In this document: positions 35,666-44,860 of the stretch, in pieces
Layout of the letters: each line of letters starts with the position of its first letter
Position numbering within the stretch: the stretch's first letter is position 1
Assembly: GCF_000426765.1 (NCBI RefSeq)
Contig: NZ_KE384566.1
Coordinates: 591,830 to 655,829, forward strand
Source of the DNA: Vibrio litoralis DSM 17657
Lineage (GTDB): Bacteria > Pseudomonadota > Gammaproteobacteria > Enterobacterales > Vibrionaceae
Direction: 5' to 3'
Length of the DNA: 64,000 nt
Position numbers and translations under genes: made by a program
Notes under the pieces: generated by a model
The model's database searches: none
The model's input: the letters and a program-made list of their open reading frames with translations, nothing else
What the model was told of the DNA's origin: nothing

Positions 35666-36789
35666 TGAAGACCAAACGATACCAATGGATGTTTAAGGCC
35701 ACTGTGATGACGCTTGCTTTCTTGCTGTTATCAGGTTTGCTTGTCCCTCACTTTGTCAAAGAATTAGTGGCCAAAGAAATAGACCAGCTTCATCTTCAAG
35801 CTGAACCGAAAGAAGGTAATCAAGCGGTATATGACCCTGTTTTACCAGATTATACGATTAAATACGGCAAAGACTTTGCAGAACACGATGGCTTTCATAA
35901 TGAAGTTTGGCACTACAGAGCCAACTTGAAAGGTGATGATGGTCTAGACTATGGCGTGCAGTGGACGGTTTATCGTGTTGCGAACGGTGATCATAAAGGC
36001 GTGGGTTGGAGAAATGCACAAATCTATACTGCGCAGGTAGTTGTCTCGACTTCCAAGCACTCATGGTTACAGCAGCGTATTGCTCGTGGTGGTATTGGAC
36101 AGGCCGGGGTGATGATGTACCCATTCAGATTATGGATCGATGATTGGAGTTGGGTTTCGAATAATAACTTTGCTATCGCAAGCCAGTTGAATGTTAAAAC
36201 CGACGACTTCCAAGTCTCACTACAAAATGCAGCTTATGGACCTTTTGTTTTAAATGGTGATAAGGGCTATAAAAAAACGCACGATCTAATGTCGACCGCG
36301 TCTTATTCGTTCAGTGCGCCTTTTATCAAAACTAAAGGGCATTTGATTCTGAATGGTAAAGAGGTAAAAGTTTCAGGTACGGCATGGTTAGATAAGGAGT
36401 GGGGTAACCATCTTGTCGCTAATCGTTCATTGCGCTGGGATACTTTTAATATTCATTTATCTGATGGGCGAGTTTTGTCTTTGACTCAATATCATAATCC
36501 ACAGAATATGCGTTATATTTCTGGCTCATTATCGAGTAAGAATGGCTCTACTGTTAAGATTAAAGATAATGAGGTGAAAATCTATCCAATTGAAAAACAA
36601 CAGTTATTAAATGGAAGGCTACTACCTTTACGTTGGGTAATAGAGTTGCCAGAGTACCAAATAAGTCTAATTACCCAGTCACTAAATAGAGAGTTATGGT
36701 TACCGTTCTGGATTCCATCATGGGAAGGACCTATTGAGGTTACGGGAAGTCATAAAGGGGTAGGATTTATGCAATTGACGGGTTATTAA
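35665..36789 (+). CDS. AttH-like lipocalin-domain protein
   Basis: This 374-residue protein has an N-terminal membrane anchor or signal (VMTLAFLLLSGLLVP). The body resembles AttH / CrtC N-terminal lipocalin-like proteins, with WTVYRVANGD, SGTAWLDKEWGN and WDTFNIHLSDGR typical of that fold. The ATG overlaps the permease stop (TAATG), so translation is coupled. AttH proteins accompany AttEFG ABC systems and are thought to bind a lipid-like or hydrophobic ligand; no ligand is established here. Confidence 0.85.
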   Translation: MKTKRYQWMFKATVMTLAFLLLSGLLVPHFVKELVAKEIDQLHLQAEPKEGNQAVYDPVLPDYTIKYGKDFAEHDGFHNEVWHYRANLKGDDGLDYGVQWTVYRVANGDHKGVGWRNAQIYTAQVVVSTSKHSWLQQRIARGGIGQAGVMMYPFRLWIDDWSWVSNNNFAIASQLNVKTDDFQVSLQNAAYGPFVLNGDKGYKKTHDLMSTASYSFSAPFIKTKGHLILNGKEVKVSGTAWLDKEWGNHLVANRSLRWDTFNIHLSDGRVLSLTQYHNPQNMRYISGSLSSKNGSTVKIKDNEVKIYPIEKQQLLNGRLLPLRWVIELPEYQISLITQSLNRELWLPFWIPSWEGPIEVTGSHKGVGFMQLTGY

Positions 36790-37019
36790 TGGTAATAATT
36801 TTGCCGTTCATAATTCTTTTCGTATGAGAGTTTACGCACAAAAAGTAAGTCATTTATATTGTTGACTTTATTTTATATAACTGTGGATTGTGTGAAAATT
36901 ATTGATTCGGAAAAACCGAGTATTAGTATCTAAAGAATCGATTTTTATAGTTCAAATAATCCAGATACTATCGCAAAATGTTTTGTCAGATGACTCAATG
37001 CTAGATTAAGGAAAAGGTT

Positions 37020-38189
37020 ATGCGCGATAAAGTAGTTAATTTTTTTAAGATGGAATCAGCAAGTGGCATCATTCTCGTGATTGCAGCTGTTATTGCAATG
37101 CTGATTGCCAACTCATCATACGGTTCTCTATACCAAGATACCCTTCATACATACATTTTAGGTATGTCAGCATCACATTGGATCAATGATGGTCTAATGG
37201 CGGTTTTCTTCTTACTTATTGGTTTGGAAGTAAAACGCGAATTACTGGTAGGAGCATTGCGTTCTAAAGAAACGGCTATGTTCCCAGCGATCGCTGCAAT
37301 TGGCGGTATGCTTGCACCAGCTTTGATTTACCTTGTATTTAACTACAGCGATCCTGTCGCGGTTGGTGGTTGGGCGATCCCTGCTGCAACGGATATTGCA
37401 TTTGCATTAGGTATCATGGCTTTGCTAGGTCCACGTGTTCCAGTGAGCTTAAAAGTATTCTTACTTGCTTTAGCAATCATTGATGACTTAGGTGTGGTCG
37501 TTATAATCGCGCTATTCTACTCGAGTGATCTATCAAGCCTTGCTTTACTGGTTGGCTTTATTGCGACTGCTGTTTTGTTCTACATGAATATGAAAAATGT
37601 CACCAAAACACGTTGGTACTTGATCGTAGGTTTCATCTTGTGGGTGAGCGTATTGAAGTCAGGTGTTCACGCAACGCTTGCAGGTGTACTGATTGGTTTT
37701 GCGATTCCGCTAAAAGGTGAAGAAGGCGGTAAGTCTCCGTTAGAGTCACTAGAGCATGCATTGCATCCTTATGTGAACTTCTTTATTTTGCCACTCTTTG
37801 CTTTTGCAAATGCGGGTATTTCTCTAGCAGGCGTGTCACTAGCAGGCTTGTCATCAACGGTACCGATGGGTATTGCTTTAGGTCTACTACTAGGTAAACC
37901 TCTAGGGGTGTTTGCCTTTAGCTGGGTATCAGTGAAAGCAGGTTTAGCCAAGTTGCCGGAAGGGATTAACTTTAAGCAGATATTTGCGGTTTCAGTACTG
38001 TGTGGTATCGGTTTCACCATGTCGATCTTTATTTCGTCACTGGCCTTTACTAATGTCGATGCCGCATTTGATACCTATGCACGCCTTGGTATCTTAATCG
38101 GCTCAACCACTGCAGCTATTTTAGGTTACGTGTTATTACATTGCTTCTTACCTAAGCAAGCGGCTGAGCAGATTGCTACGGAAAAGTAA
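37020..38189 (+). CDS. nhaA: Na+/H+ antiporter NhaA
   Basis: This 389-residue inner-membrane antiporter has 12 helices. The sodium-site residues are present: Asp125 in [11 protein letters not shown] and the Asp155-Asp156 pair in [10 protein letters not shown], equivalent to E. coli Asp133, Asp163 and Asp164, plus the LLLGKPLGV lysine of helix 10. It exports Na+ in exchange for protons and sets salt and alkaline tolerance. It is monocistronic with its own terminator. The 230 bases upstream show no regulatory site I can name. Confidence 0.95.
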   Translation: MRDKVVNFFKMESASGIILVIAAVIAMLIANSSYGSLYQDTLHTYILGMSASHWINDGLMAVFFLLIGLEVKRELLVGALRSKETAMFPAIAAIGGMLAPALIYLVFNYSDPVAVGGWAIPAATDIAFALGIMALLGPRVPVSLKVFLLALAIIDDLGVVVIIALFYSSDLSSLALLVGFIATAVLFYMNMKNVTKTRWYLIVGFILWVSVLKSGVHATLAGVLIGFAIPLKGEEGGKSPLESLEHALHPYVNFFILPLFAFANAGISLAGVSLAGLSSTVPMGIALGLLLGKPLGVFAFSWVSVKAGLAKLPEGINFKQIFAVSVLCGIGFTMSIFISSLAFTNVDAAFDTYARLGILIGSTTAAILGYVLLHCFLPKQAAEQIATEK

Positions 38190-38235
38190 GCTAACTTAAT
38201 GATATAGAACCTAAGTCAATTGGGTATAAAGAAGA

Positions 38236-38261
38236 GGTCACTTCAAGGAGTGGCCTTTTTT
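38236..38261 (+). terminator. nhaA terminator
   Basis: GGTCACT (38236-38242) and AGTGGCC (38249-38255) pair with one G-U around a six-base loop, followed by six T. Confidence 0.85.
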
Positions 38262-38593
38262 ACGTCTGTAGGAAAGCGAGGGGGTAACGTTGAGGTAGAC
38301 AAAAAAAAGCCCAAATCAACTTGAAATGGGCTAAAAACAATATAGGAGTTGTATATGAAAAAATTGCAGTTAGGTGTAGAAAATCTTGTTGAATAAACTC
38401 AGAAAGCTTTCCAGCTCATTTCCACTTGCTACGTAATATAGGACTGAGCTAATTGCATTCAGTTCAATATTTTTTCAAAAAAAAACGAAATTATTCATAA
38501 CATATTGAATTTACTATTTTATTAAATTTCATGGTGAACTATGTTTCGCATTTGTGATCGTTGCCGCTTGTTCCGTTGACCTATCCTGATAAT
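38262..38593. other. nhaA/psrA intergenic region
   Basis: AGCCCA/TGGGCT arms at 38308-38333 are followed, on the minus strand, by eight T, so this is a minus-strand terminator with no gene feeding it in view. A 13-codon frame starts at ATG 38355 (MKKLQLGVENLVE) with AGGAG seven bases upstream; it may be a leader peptide or chance. The rest is A+T-rich and presumably contains the psrA promoter. Confidence 0.45.
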
Positions 38594-38612
38594 ATTCAAA
38601 CAGGTGTTTAAT
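38594..38612. promoter_or_regulatory. PsrA-type operator upstream of psrA
   Basis: ATTCAAACAGGTGTTTAAT is a near-perfect dyad containing CAAAC-N4-GTTT, like the PsrA consensus (G/C)AAAC-N2-4-GTTT(G/C). It ends 13 bases before the chosen psrA start, which fits negative autoregulation. Confidence 0.65.
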
Positions 38613-38625
38613 ACGAGTGATTAAA

Positions 38626-39255
38626 ATGACGGCAAAGAATAAAACAAAAGCAAAAATCATGGATATTGCAGAAGCATTGTTTGCTGAGCACGGATTTAAT
38701 GATACGTCATTACGTACGATCACCACCAAAGCTAATGTAAACCTAGCGTCGGTTAACTACCATTTTGGTGATAAAAAAACTTTGGTGAGAGCGGTACTTA
38801 ACCGCTACCTAGAAGCATTTATGCCTGAGTTGGAAAGAAGCTTAACAGAGCTTAACCAACGTGATGATTACACTATGACGGATGTGTTTAATACCTTAAC
38901 GCACCCAGTATTGTCTCTAGATAACCTCCGTCCAAATGGCGCAAGTCGTTTTATGTTGCTGATTGGCCGTGGCTATACCGATGTACAAGGGCACCTGCGT
39001 TGGTTCATTACGACGCAATACAGCAGTGTGCTTAGCTTATTTACTGACTCGGTAAAAAAAGCTAACCCAGCATTAGATGCTGAAACTCTATTTTGGCGAC
39101 TACACTTCACTTTAGGTACCTGTGTATTCACCATGTCATCAAGTAAAGCACTCGCAGAAATCGCTTATAACTCTTATGGAAAGAAAGTTGATTCCGATGT
39201 GTTTATTCAACAGTTAATCCCATTTTTAGCGGCAGGGGTTGCCGCTAAAGCCTAG
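38626..39255 (+). CDS. psrA: PsrA-like TetR regulator of fatty acid degradation
   Basis: This 209-residue TetR-family protein has an N-terminal helix-turn-helix (FNDTSLRTITTKANVNLASV, then NYHFGDKK) and a ligand domain. The ATG at 38626 is preferred to GTG 38617. It lies directly upstream of a fadE gene, as PsrA does in vibrios and pseudomonads, and carries a PsrA-like dyad in its own leader. PsrA responds to long-chain fatty acids or acyl-CoA and controls beta-oxidation genes. Confidence 0.8.
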   Translation: MTAKNKTKAKIMDIAEALFAEHGFNDTSLRTITTKANVNLASVNYHFGDKKTLVRAVLNRYLEAFMPELERSLTELNQRDDYTMTDVFNTLTHPVLSLDNLRPNGASRFMLLIGRGYTDVQGHLRWFITTQYSSVLSLFTDSVKKANPALDAETLFWRLHFTLGTCVFTMSSSKALAEIAYNSYGKKVDSDVFIQQLIPFLAAGVAAKA

Positions 39256-39364
39256 ATTTTTAAACCTAGTTCTTAAGCATAAACGCAGAAGAACAGTTTT
39301 TAAAATTGAACTCGAACATAACAAAAACAACTAAACTAATAACGTGGACAAAAAGGAATAGATT

Positions 39365-41662
39365 ATGAGCTCGCTAAGACAAAAATGGATCAGTGACCCA
39401 GCGTTTAAATGGTTTAAACAAGTATTACCACCGCTTTCTAATACTGAAAAAGAAGCGATGGAAGCGGGTAGTGTCTGGTGGGATGGTCAGCTTTTCTCTG
39501 GCACACCAGATTGGCAAACATTGCATAATTACCCTAAGCCAACGTTGACAGAAGAAGAGCAATCTTTCATTGATAATCAAGTTGAAACATTACTTGCGAT
39601 GCTTGATGACTACAAAGTGGTACAAGAAGACCGTGATCTTCCAAAAGAAGTGTGGGACTACATCCGCAAAGAGAAGTTCTTCGCCCTGATCATTGATAAA
39701 GCTTATGGCGGCTTGAATTTCTCCGCTCACGCTAACTCAACAATTGTAACCAAAATTGCTACTCGCAGTATTAGTGCCGCTGTAACCGTAATGGTTCCTA
39801 ACTCTTTAGGTCCGGGTGAGCTGCTATCGCATTATGGTACTCAAGAACAAAAAGACTACTGGCTACCACGTTTATCTGACGGCACAGACATTCCATGTTT
39901 CGCTTTAACAGGCCCAGAAGCGGGCTCTGATGCAGGCGGCATTCCAGATAAAGGTGTGGTGTGTAAAGGCATGTATAATGGCGAAGAAGTTTTAGGTATT
40001 CGCCTGAGCTGGAATAAACGTTATATCACTCTTGCACCCGTTGCCACGGTACTTGGTCTCGCATTTAAGTTAGACGATCCTGACCACTTACTTGGTGATA
40101 AAGAAAATCTTGGCATTACCTGTGCGCTTATTCCGGCCGATCACGAAGGAGTAGAAATTGGCGAACGTCACGATCCATTAGGGCTAGCCTTTATGAATGG
40201 CCCTACTCGCGGTGAAGATATCTTCATTCCAATGGATTGGCTAATTGGTGGTGCGGATTACGCAGGTAAAGGCTGGCGCATGCTGGTGGAATGTTTATCA
40301 GCAGGACGTGGTATTTCTCTACCGGCACTTGGTACTGCAATTGGTCATCTTACTAGCCGTACAACCGGCGCTTATGGTTATGTGCGTAAGCAATTTGGTA
40401 TGTCGATTGGTAAGTTTGAAGGCGTTGCCGATGCCATGGCGCGTATCGGTGGTATGACGTACATGCTAGAAGCGGCGCGTACTTTAACCACGACGTCATT
40501 GGATATGGGGGAGAAGCCGGGGATTGTGACCGCGATTGCCAAATATCACATGACAGAAATGGGACGTACTATCTTAAATGATTCAATGGATATTCATTCT
40601 GGCCGAGCGATTCAAACTGGTCCAATGAACTACTTAGCGCATCATTACTATGGCGTACCGGTTGCGATCACCGTAGAAGGTGCGAACATCTTAACTCGTA
40701 ACCTGATGATTTTCGGACAAGGTGCAACTCGTTGTCATCCATTTGTACTACCTGAAATGGAAGCGGCGGCAAATCCAGATGAAAAAGCCGGTGCAAAAGC
40801 GTTTGATGAGTTGTTATTCAAACACATGGGCTATGCCATTAAAAATAGCCTAGGGGCGTTTAGTATGGCATTGACGGGCTCTCGCTTTGCTAAATCTCAT
40901 ACCTCTGGTGCGACCAAGCAATACTACCGTGACATGACTCGTTTAAGTAAAGCATTAGCAGTGACGACAGACTTTGCCATGTTAACACTAGGTGGTGAGC
41001 TAAAACGTAAAGAGATGCTATCCGCGCGTCTTGGTGATGCATTGAGTTACTTATACTTAGGCTCAGCAGTGCTAAAACGTTATGAAGATGAAGGCTGTCA
41101 GCAAGACGATCTCGACTATGTTCATTACGCGATGAATCATTGTTTAAGCCAGGCTGCTAACGGTTTAGAAGAGGCTTTCCGTAATATTCCTAGTCGCATC
41201 GCAGGAAACCTTCTAAAAGTGTTGGTTTTTCCACTAGGTAATCGCTTTAAAGCACCGTCTGATAAGCAAAAAACCAAAGTAGCAGAAAGCTTAATGACAC
41301 CGGGAGCACATCGTGAACGTTTAACGCACCTTTGCTACATTGGTGACGATGAAAATGACAGCGTTGGGCTTATCGAACGAGCGTTCATTGCAATGTACGG
41401 TGTGAGGCATCTAGAGCGTAAAATGATGAAAGCGGTCAAAGATGGCAAGCTAGCAAAAGTCGGTCCATTAAAAGATCGTTTGCAAGCGGCGGTTGAGCAA
41501 AAAATCTTAACTCAAGACGAAGCGGAACAAGTGATGAAAGCGGATGAGATTCGTTACCGTTCAATTCAAGTTGACCACTTTAGCCATGATTTCAGCGAAA
41601 TTCGTACTCATGATGCAGAGAAAAAGGAGAAGTCGTCAAAAAAGCTTGATAGCGCGGCTTGA
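39365..41662 (+). CDS. fadE: FadE-type acyl-CoA dehydrogenase
   Basis: This 765-residue flavoenzyme performs the first step of beta-oxidation, acyl-CoA to enoyl-CoA. The central dehydrogenase core includes CFALTGPEAGSDAGGIPDKG and AAITVEGANILTRNLMIFGQ-like sequence (in this protein, VAITVEGANILTRNLMIFGQ), followed by the long FadE-specific C-terminal domain. It lacks the N-terminal membrane helices of E. coli FadE. AAAGGAATAG precedes the ATG. It follows psrA by 109 bases and probably answers to it. Confidence 0.9.
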   Translation: MSSLRQKWISDPAFKWFKQVLPPLSNTEKEAMEAGSVWWDGQLFSGTPDWQTLHNYPKPTLTEEEQSFIDNQVETLLAMLDDYKVVQEDRDLPKEVWDYIRKEKFFALIIDKAYGGLNFSAHANSTIVTKIATRSISAAVTVMVPNSLGPGELLSHYGTQEQKDYWLPRLSDGTDIPCFALTGPEAGSDAGGIPDKGVVCKGMYNGEEVLGIRLSWNKRYITLAPVATVLGLAFKLDDPDHLLGDKENLGITCALIPADHEGVEIGERHDPLGLAFMNGPTRGEDIFIPMDWLIGGADYAGKGWRMLVECLSAGRGISLPALGTAIGHLTSRTTGAYGYVRKQFGMSIGKFEGVADAMARIGGMTYMLEAARTLTTTSLDMGEKPGIVTAIAKYHMTEMGRTILNDSMDIHSGRAIQTGPMNYLAHHYYGVPVAITVEGANILTRNLMIFGQGATRCHPFVLPEMEAAANPDEKAGAKAFDELLFKHMGYAIKNSLGAFSMALTGSRFAKSHTSGATKQYYRDMTRLSKALAVTTDFAMLTLGGELKRKEMLSARLGDALSYLYLGSAVLKRYEDEGCQQDDLDYVHYAMNHCLSQAANGLEEAFRNIPSRIAGNLLKVLVFPLGNRFKAPSDKQKTKVAESLMTPGAHRERLTHLCYIGDDENDSVGLIERAFIAMYGVRHLERKMMKAVKDGKLAKVGPLKDRLQAAVEQKILTQDEAEQVMKADEIRYRSIQVDHFSHDFSEIRTHDAEKKEKSSKKLDSAA

Positions 41663-41716
41663 TGTAAACGCGCGCATATCATACAAATTAGATGATTCTT
41701 GAGTATACTTAACGAC

Positions 41717-41743
41717 AACGCCACAGCTACTGTGGCGTTTTTG
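41717..41743 (+). terminator. fadE terminator
   Basis: AACGCCACAG (41717-41726) and CTGTGGCGTT (41730-41739) form a perfect 10-bp stem with a three-base loop and a T tail. Confidence 0.9.
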
Positions 41744-41815
41744 CTTTGGTGGGGTAATGGCTAAACAGGTCTAACCACAAGTGTATAAAGCAAAAAAATG
41801 CAGAAATAAGATGCG

Positions 41816-41852
41816 AAACCTCGGATAAACTTTTATCCTACAGGGGTTTTTT
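41816..41852 (+). promoter_or_regulatory. Terminator-like hairpin in the fabV leader
   Basis: GGATAAA (41823-41829) and TTTATCC (41832-41838) are perfect arms. AAACC (41816-41820) and GGTTT (41845-41849) can extend the stem. Six T (41847-41852) end it, immediately before the ribosome site AAAGGAAG. This placement could attenuate fabV transcription. Confidence 0.5.
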
Positions 41853-41866
41853 AAAGGAAGCTGAAT

Positions 41867-43069
41867 ATGATCATCAAACCGAAAATCCGTGGATTTATCT
41901 GTACAACAACACACCCTGTGGGTTGTGAAGCAAACGTAAAAGAACAAATTGCCTACACAAAAGCTCAAGGCCCAATTGCTAACGCACCAAAGCGCGTACT
42001 AGTGGTTGGTTCTTCGAGTGGCTATGGCTTGTCATCTCGTATTGCAGCTGCATTTGGCGGTGGCGCATCAACAATCGGTGTGTTTTTCGAAAAGCCTGGC
42101 ACAGAGAAAAAAACTGGCACAGCGGGTTGGTATAACTCAGCAGCTTTTGACAAGTTAGCGAAAGAAGAAGGCTTATACTCTAAAAGCCTAAATGGTGATG
42201 CTTTCTCAAATGAAGCAAAACAAAAAACGATTGACCTGATCAAAGCGGATCTAGGCCAAATCGATATGGTAGTTTACTCATTAGCATCACCAGTACGTAA
42301 AATGCCAGAAACCGGTGAAGTGATTCGTTCATCGCTTAAACCAATTGGCAAAACGTACACTGCAACCGCTGTTGATACCAATAAAGACGTTATTATTGAA
42401 GCCAGTATTGAGCCAGCAACAGAGCAGGAAATCAAAGATACTGTCACTGTAATGGGTGGCGAAGATTGGGAACTTTGGATGGCTGCGCTATCTGAAGCGG
42501 GTGTACTAGCAGAAGGTTGTAAAACGGTTGCCTACAGCTACATCGGTACTGAGCTAACATGGCCAATCTACTGGGATGGTGCGCTAGGCAAAGCAAAAAT
42601 GGACCTAGACCGTGCAGCTGCAGCATTAAATGAAAAGCTAGCGGTTCTTAACGGTACTGCCAACGTTGCCGTATTGAAGAGTGTTGTCACTCAAGCAAGT
42701 TCTGCCATTCCAGTTATGCCTCTTTATATCGCAATGGTATTTAAGAAAATGCGTGAAGAAGGCGTACACGAAGGTTGTATGGAACAGATTCACCGCATGT
42801 TTACTCAACGTTTATACAAAGAAGATGGCAGTGCTCCACAAGTGGATGACAAAAACCGCCTTCGTCTAGATGATTTGGAACTACGTGAAGACATTCAACA
42901 GCATTGTCGTAATCTATGGCCTCAAGTAACCACTGAAAACTTGAAAGAGTTAACAGACTACGTAGAGTACAAAGAAGAGTTCTTGAAACTATTCGGTTTC
43001 GGTGTCGACGGTGTTGACTATGAAGCTGACGTAAACCCAGAAGTTAACTTCGATGTTCAAGATATTTAA
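41867..43069 (+). CDS. fabV: Enoyl-[ACP] reductase FabV
   Basis: This 400-residue NADH-dependent trans-2-enoyl reductase catalyses the last step of fatty acid elongation. An extended SDR fold is visible, with [20 protein letters not shown] for cofactor binding and the FabV-type Tyr-x8-Lys active site in [11 protein letters not shown]. FabV is the triclosan-insensitive enoyl reductase first characterised in Vibrio cholerae. AAAGGAAG precedes the ATG. A leader hairpin and an AGGTCTAAC word shared with the fadL upstream region may regulate it. Confidence 0.95.
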   Translation: MIIKPKIRGFICTTTHPVGCEANVKEQIAYTKAQGPIANAPKRVLVVGSSSGYGLSSRIAAAFGGGASTIGVFFEKPGTEKKTGTAGWYNSAAFDKLAKEEGLYSKSLNGDAFSNEAKQKTIDLIKADLGQIDMVVYSLASPVRKMPETGEVIRSSLKPIGKTYTATAVDTNKDVIIEASIEPATEQEIKDTVTVMGGEDWELWMAALSEAGVLAEGCKTVAYSYIGTELTWPIYWDGALGKAKMDLDRAAAALNEKLAVLNGTANVAVLKSVVTQASSAIPVMPLYIAMVFKKMREEGVHEGCMEQIHRMFTQRLYKEDGSAPQVDDKNRLRLDDLELREDIQQHCRNLWPQVTTENLKELTDYVEYKEEFLKLFGFGVDGVDYEADVNPEVNFDVQDI

Positions 43070-43116
43070 CTCTTCCATGTCGAAATGAACAAACAATAGA
43101 AATAAATGAAGCATAA

Positions 43117-43141
43117 GGCGCTCCTCGGGGCGTCTTTTTTT
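43117..43141 (+). terminator. fabV terminator
   Basis: GGCGCTCC and GGGGCGTC (43117-43134) pair with G-U wobbles around a two-base turn, followed by seven T. Confidence 0.8.
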
Positions 43142-43255
43142 ATTCTGGCTGAAACTCGCACCTTGAAGTTACTTGGGTCTATGTTTTAATGGTATAACTA
43201 ACCTCAGCTAAGGTTAATTATCAAAGATAGCGTGGTTATTTGCGGGGTAAAGAAC

Positions 43256-43753
43256 ATGGAAAACGTAGCAACACTTTATTTTTATGCCGGCAAAATGGGC
43301 GCCGGTAAATCGACACATTCTCTACAGTTGGCTCAAGAGATTACAGCGGTTCACCTCAACGAAGATGAGTGGCTAACGGCGTTGTATCCTGATCAAATCA
43401 GTAATTTTGAAGAATACTTAAAGTTTGCTTCAAGAATAAAACCGCTACTCTCCAAACATATCCAACAAATACTCACCTCGGGAACGGATGTTGTTCTAGA
43501 TTTCCCTGCCAATACTTATCAACAAAGAACATGGTTTAAGCAGTTATTTGAAAATGCTCACGCTAAGCATCAACTGATTTATATCGATGCCGATGATGAG
43601 GTTTGTCTGCAGCAAATTAAACATAGACGAATAGAGCAACCAGCCAGAGCGAGATTCGATACCGAAGCCATGTTCCACCACGTAACCCAATATTTCGAAG
43701 CGCCTCACCCCCAAGAAGGGTTTAATATTAAAACTATCCGTAAAGAAAACTAA
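43256..43753 (+). CDS. P-loop kinase-like ATPase, unknown substrate
   Basis: The protein has 165 residues from the ATG at 43256; a GTG at 43232 would add eight. It has Walker A GKMGAGKST (12-20), a DVVLDFPANT motif typical of small-molecule or zeta-type kinases, and an Arg-rich lid segment KHRRIEQPARARF. This points to a soluble phosphotransferase; the substrate is unknown. It overlaps nothing, but the next gene starts two bases after its stop, so the two are co-translated. Confidence 0.75.
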   Translation: MENVATLYFYAGKMGAGKSTHSLQLAQEITAVHLNEDEWLTALYPDQISNFEEYLKFASRIKPLLSKHIQQILTSGTDVVLDFPANTYQQRTWFKQLFENAHAKHQLIYIDADDEVCLQQIKHRRIEQPARARFDTEAMFHHVTQYFEAPHPQEGFNIKTIRKEN

Positions 43754-43755
43754 TT

Positions 43756-44220
43756 ATGCAGTCATTAGAACTAAAAATAAAACCACCGATTGTCGCTGTC
43801 ATTGCCATAATAATCATGTTTGGGCTCGACTACTGGCTACCCAATGACAAGCTAGGAGTAGGGCAATATCGTTTGGGAATGGCACTAGGTTTAATACTTA
43901 TTGGTTTAATGCTTGCGATGACCGGCGTAAAAAAGTTCATTCAAGCAGAAACCACTATTCATCCCGATCTGAAACACGCCACTAATAAACTCGTCACTAA
44001 TGGCATATATCGTATTTCACGAAATCCAATGTACCTCGGGATGCTACTTAATTTACTGGCGATTGCGGTATGGCTTAATAATTGGCTAACCATCGGTGTA
44101 TGTATCGGTTTTGTTTGCTATATCACCCAATTTCAAATCAAGCCTGAAGAACGTTTCCTACAACAAAAGTTTGGTAAGCAATATACAGACTATTGTCAGA
44201 AAGTACGTCGATGGTTATAA
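43756..44220 (+). CDS. Isoprenylcysteine methyltransferase-like membrane protein
   Basis: This 154-residue protein has about four or five membrane helices. The C-terminal motif GIYRISRNPMYLGMLL, then PEERFLQQKFGKQY, is the S-adenosylmethionine site of the ICMT/PEMT-like family. In bacteria such proteins have poorly known methylation substrates. It is coupled to the kinase-like gene just upstream. The arsenic locus downstream has its own promoter, so a functional link is not implied. Confidence 0.85.
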   Translation: MQSLELKIKPPIVAVIAIIIMFGLDYWLPNDKLGVGQYRLGMALGLILIGLMLAMTGVKKFIQAETTIHPDLKHATNKLVTNGIYRISRNPMYLGMLLNLLAIAVWLNNWLTIGVCIGFVCYITQFQIKPEERFLQQKFGKQYTDYCQKVRRWL

Positions 44221-44373
44221 AACAGTATAGTTACTTGGGTATATAACAATCTGCTGTCTAAATTTTGAGTGTAATGGCCAATTCTAATTGGTCACGATAT
44301 AAGTACATCCGGCTAGCAACATAAGAATGATGGAAGTGAAGTAAAGCTCATTCTTTTTACCGTTCTACATGGC

Positions 44374-44401
44374 TTGACATTCGAATTTCCATATATATGA
44401 T
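44374..44401 (+). promoter_or_regulatory. arsR1-acr3 promoter
   Basis: TTGACA (44374-44379) and TATGAT (44396-44401) are spaced by 16 bases. The ArsR-type dyad overlaps the -10. Confidence 0.7.
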
Positions 44402-44413
44402 ATTCCACATGTT
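44394..44413. promoter_or_regulatory. ArsR-type operator 1
   Basis: TATATG-N8-CATGTT, with ATATTC in the spacer, overlaps the -10 of the arsR1 promoter. A near copy, TATATG-N8-CATATA, lies before arsR2 at 46084-46103. Confidence 0.6.
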
Positions 44414-44434
44414 TAGTTGATTGGTAAAGCACCT

Positions 44435-44758
44435 ATGTTTGAACCTCTATATTTTTATAAAGCCCTTTCAGAAGAAACTCGCTTGAAGTCTTTGTTACTT
44501 ATGCAAAGTAAAGGTGAGTTGTGCGTGTGTGATTTAATGAGCGCCCTTAATTTAAGCCAACCTAAAGTCTCTCGTCACCTTGCTGAGCTAAGAAAGCATA
44601 ATCTGGTGATTGATGACCGTCGTGGTAAATGGGTGCATTACAGAGTTAACCCAGAACTACCTGAATGGGCTTTGCAAGTGCTAGAGCTTACATTAAGCAA
44701 CAATCAACCAATGATTAAACAAGAATTACAAGTTATTGAAGCCGAAAAAGCCCAATAA
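44435..44758 (+). CDS. arsR: ArsR-family arsenite-responsive repressor 1
   Basis: This 107-residue winged-helix repressor starts at ATG 44435 (a TTG at 44417 would add six). The metal-binding motif ELCVCDL matches classic ArsR, in which the Cys pair in the DNA-recognition region binds As(III) and releases DNA. LNLSQPKVSRHLAELRKHNL is the recognition helix segment. It is followed by acr3, with the operator dyad in its own promoter. Confidence 0.9.
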   Translation: MFEPLYFYKALSEETRLKSLLLMQSKGELCVCDLMSALNLSQPKVSRHLAELRKHNLVIDDRRGKWVHYRVNPELPEWALQVLELTLSNNQPMIKQELQVIEAEKAQ

Positions 44759-44860
44759 CGGCTTAGGCTCAATAAGCTAAGTCACTCACTCCCAAAGACA
44801 AAACAAACAAAAACTCACCGAAATAAAATCTTAGATAAATCTGCGTAGTAAGGATTTGAA

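Noticed and set aside
39365..41662. FadE lacking its N-terminal membrane helices as a truncated gene
   Set aside because: The start has a good ribosome site, the upstream bases are not coding in frame, and helix-free FadE proteins of about 760 residues next to psrA are, to my knowledge, normal in vibrios.
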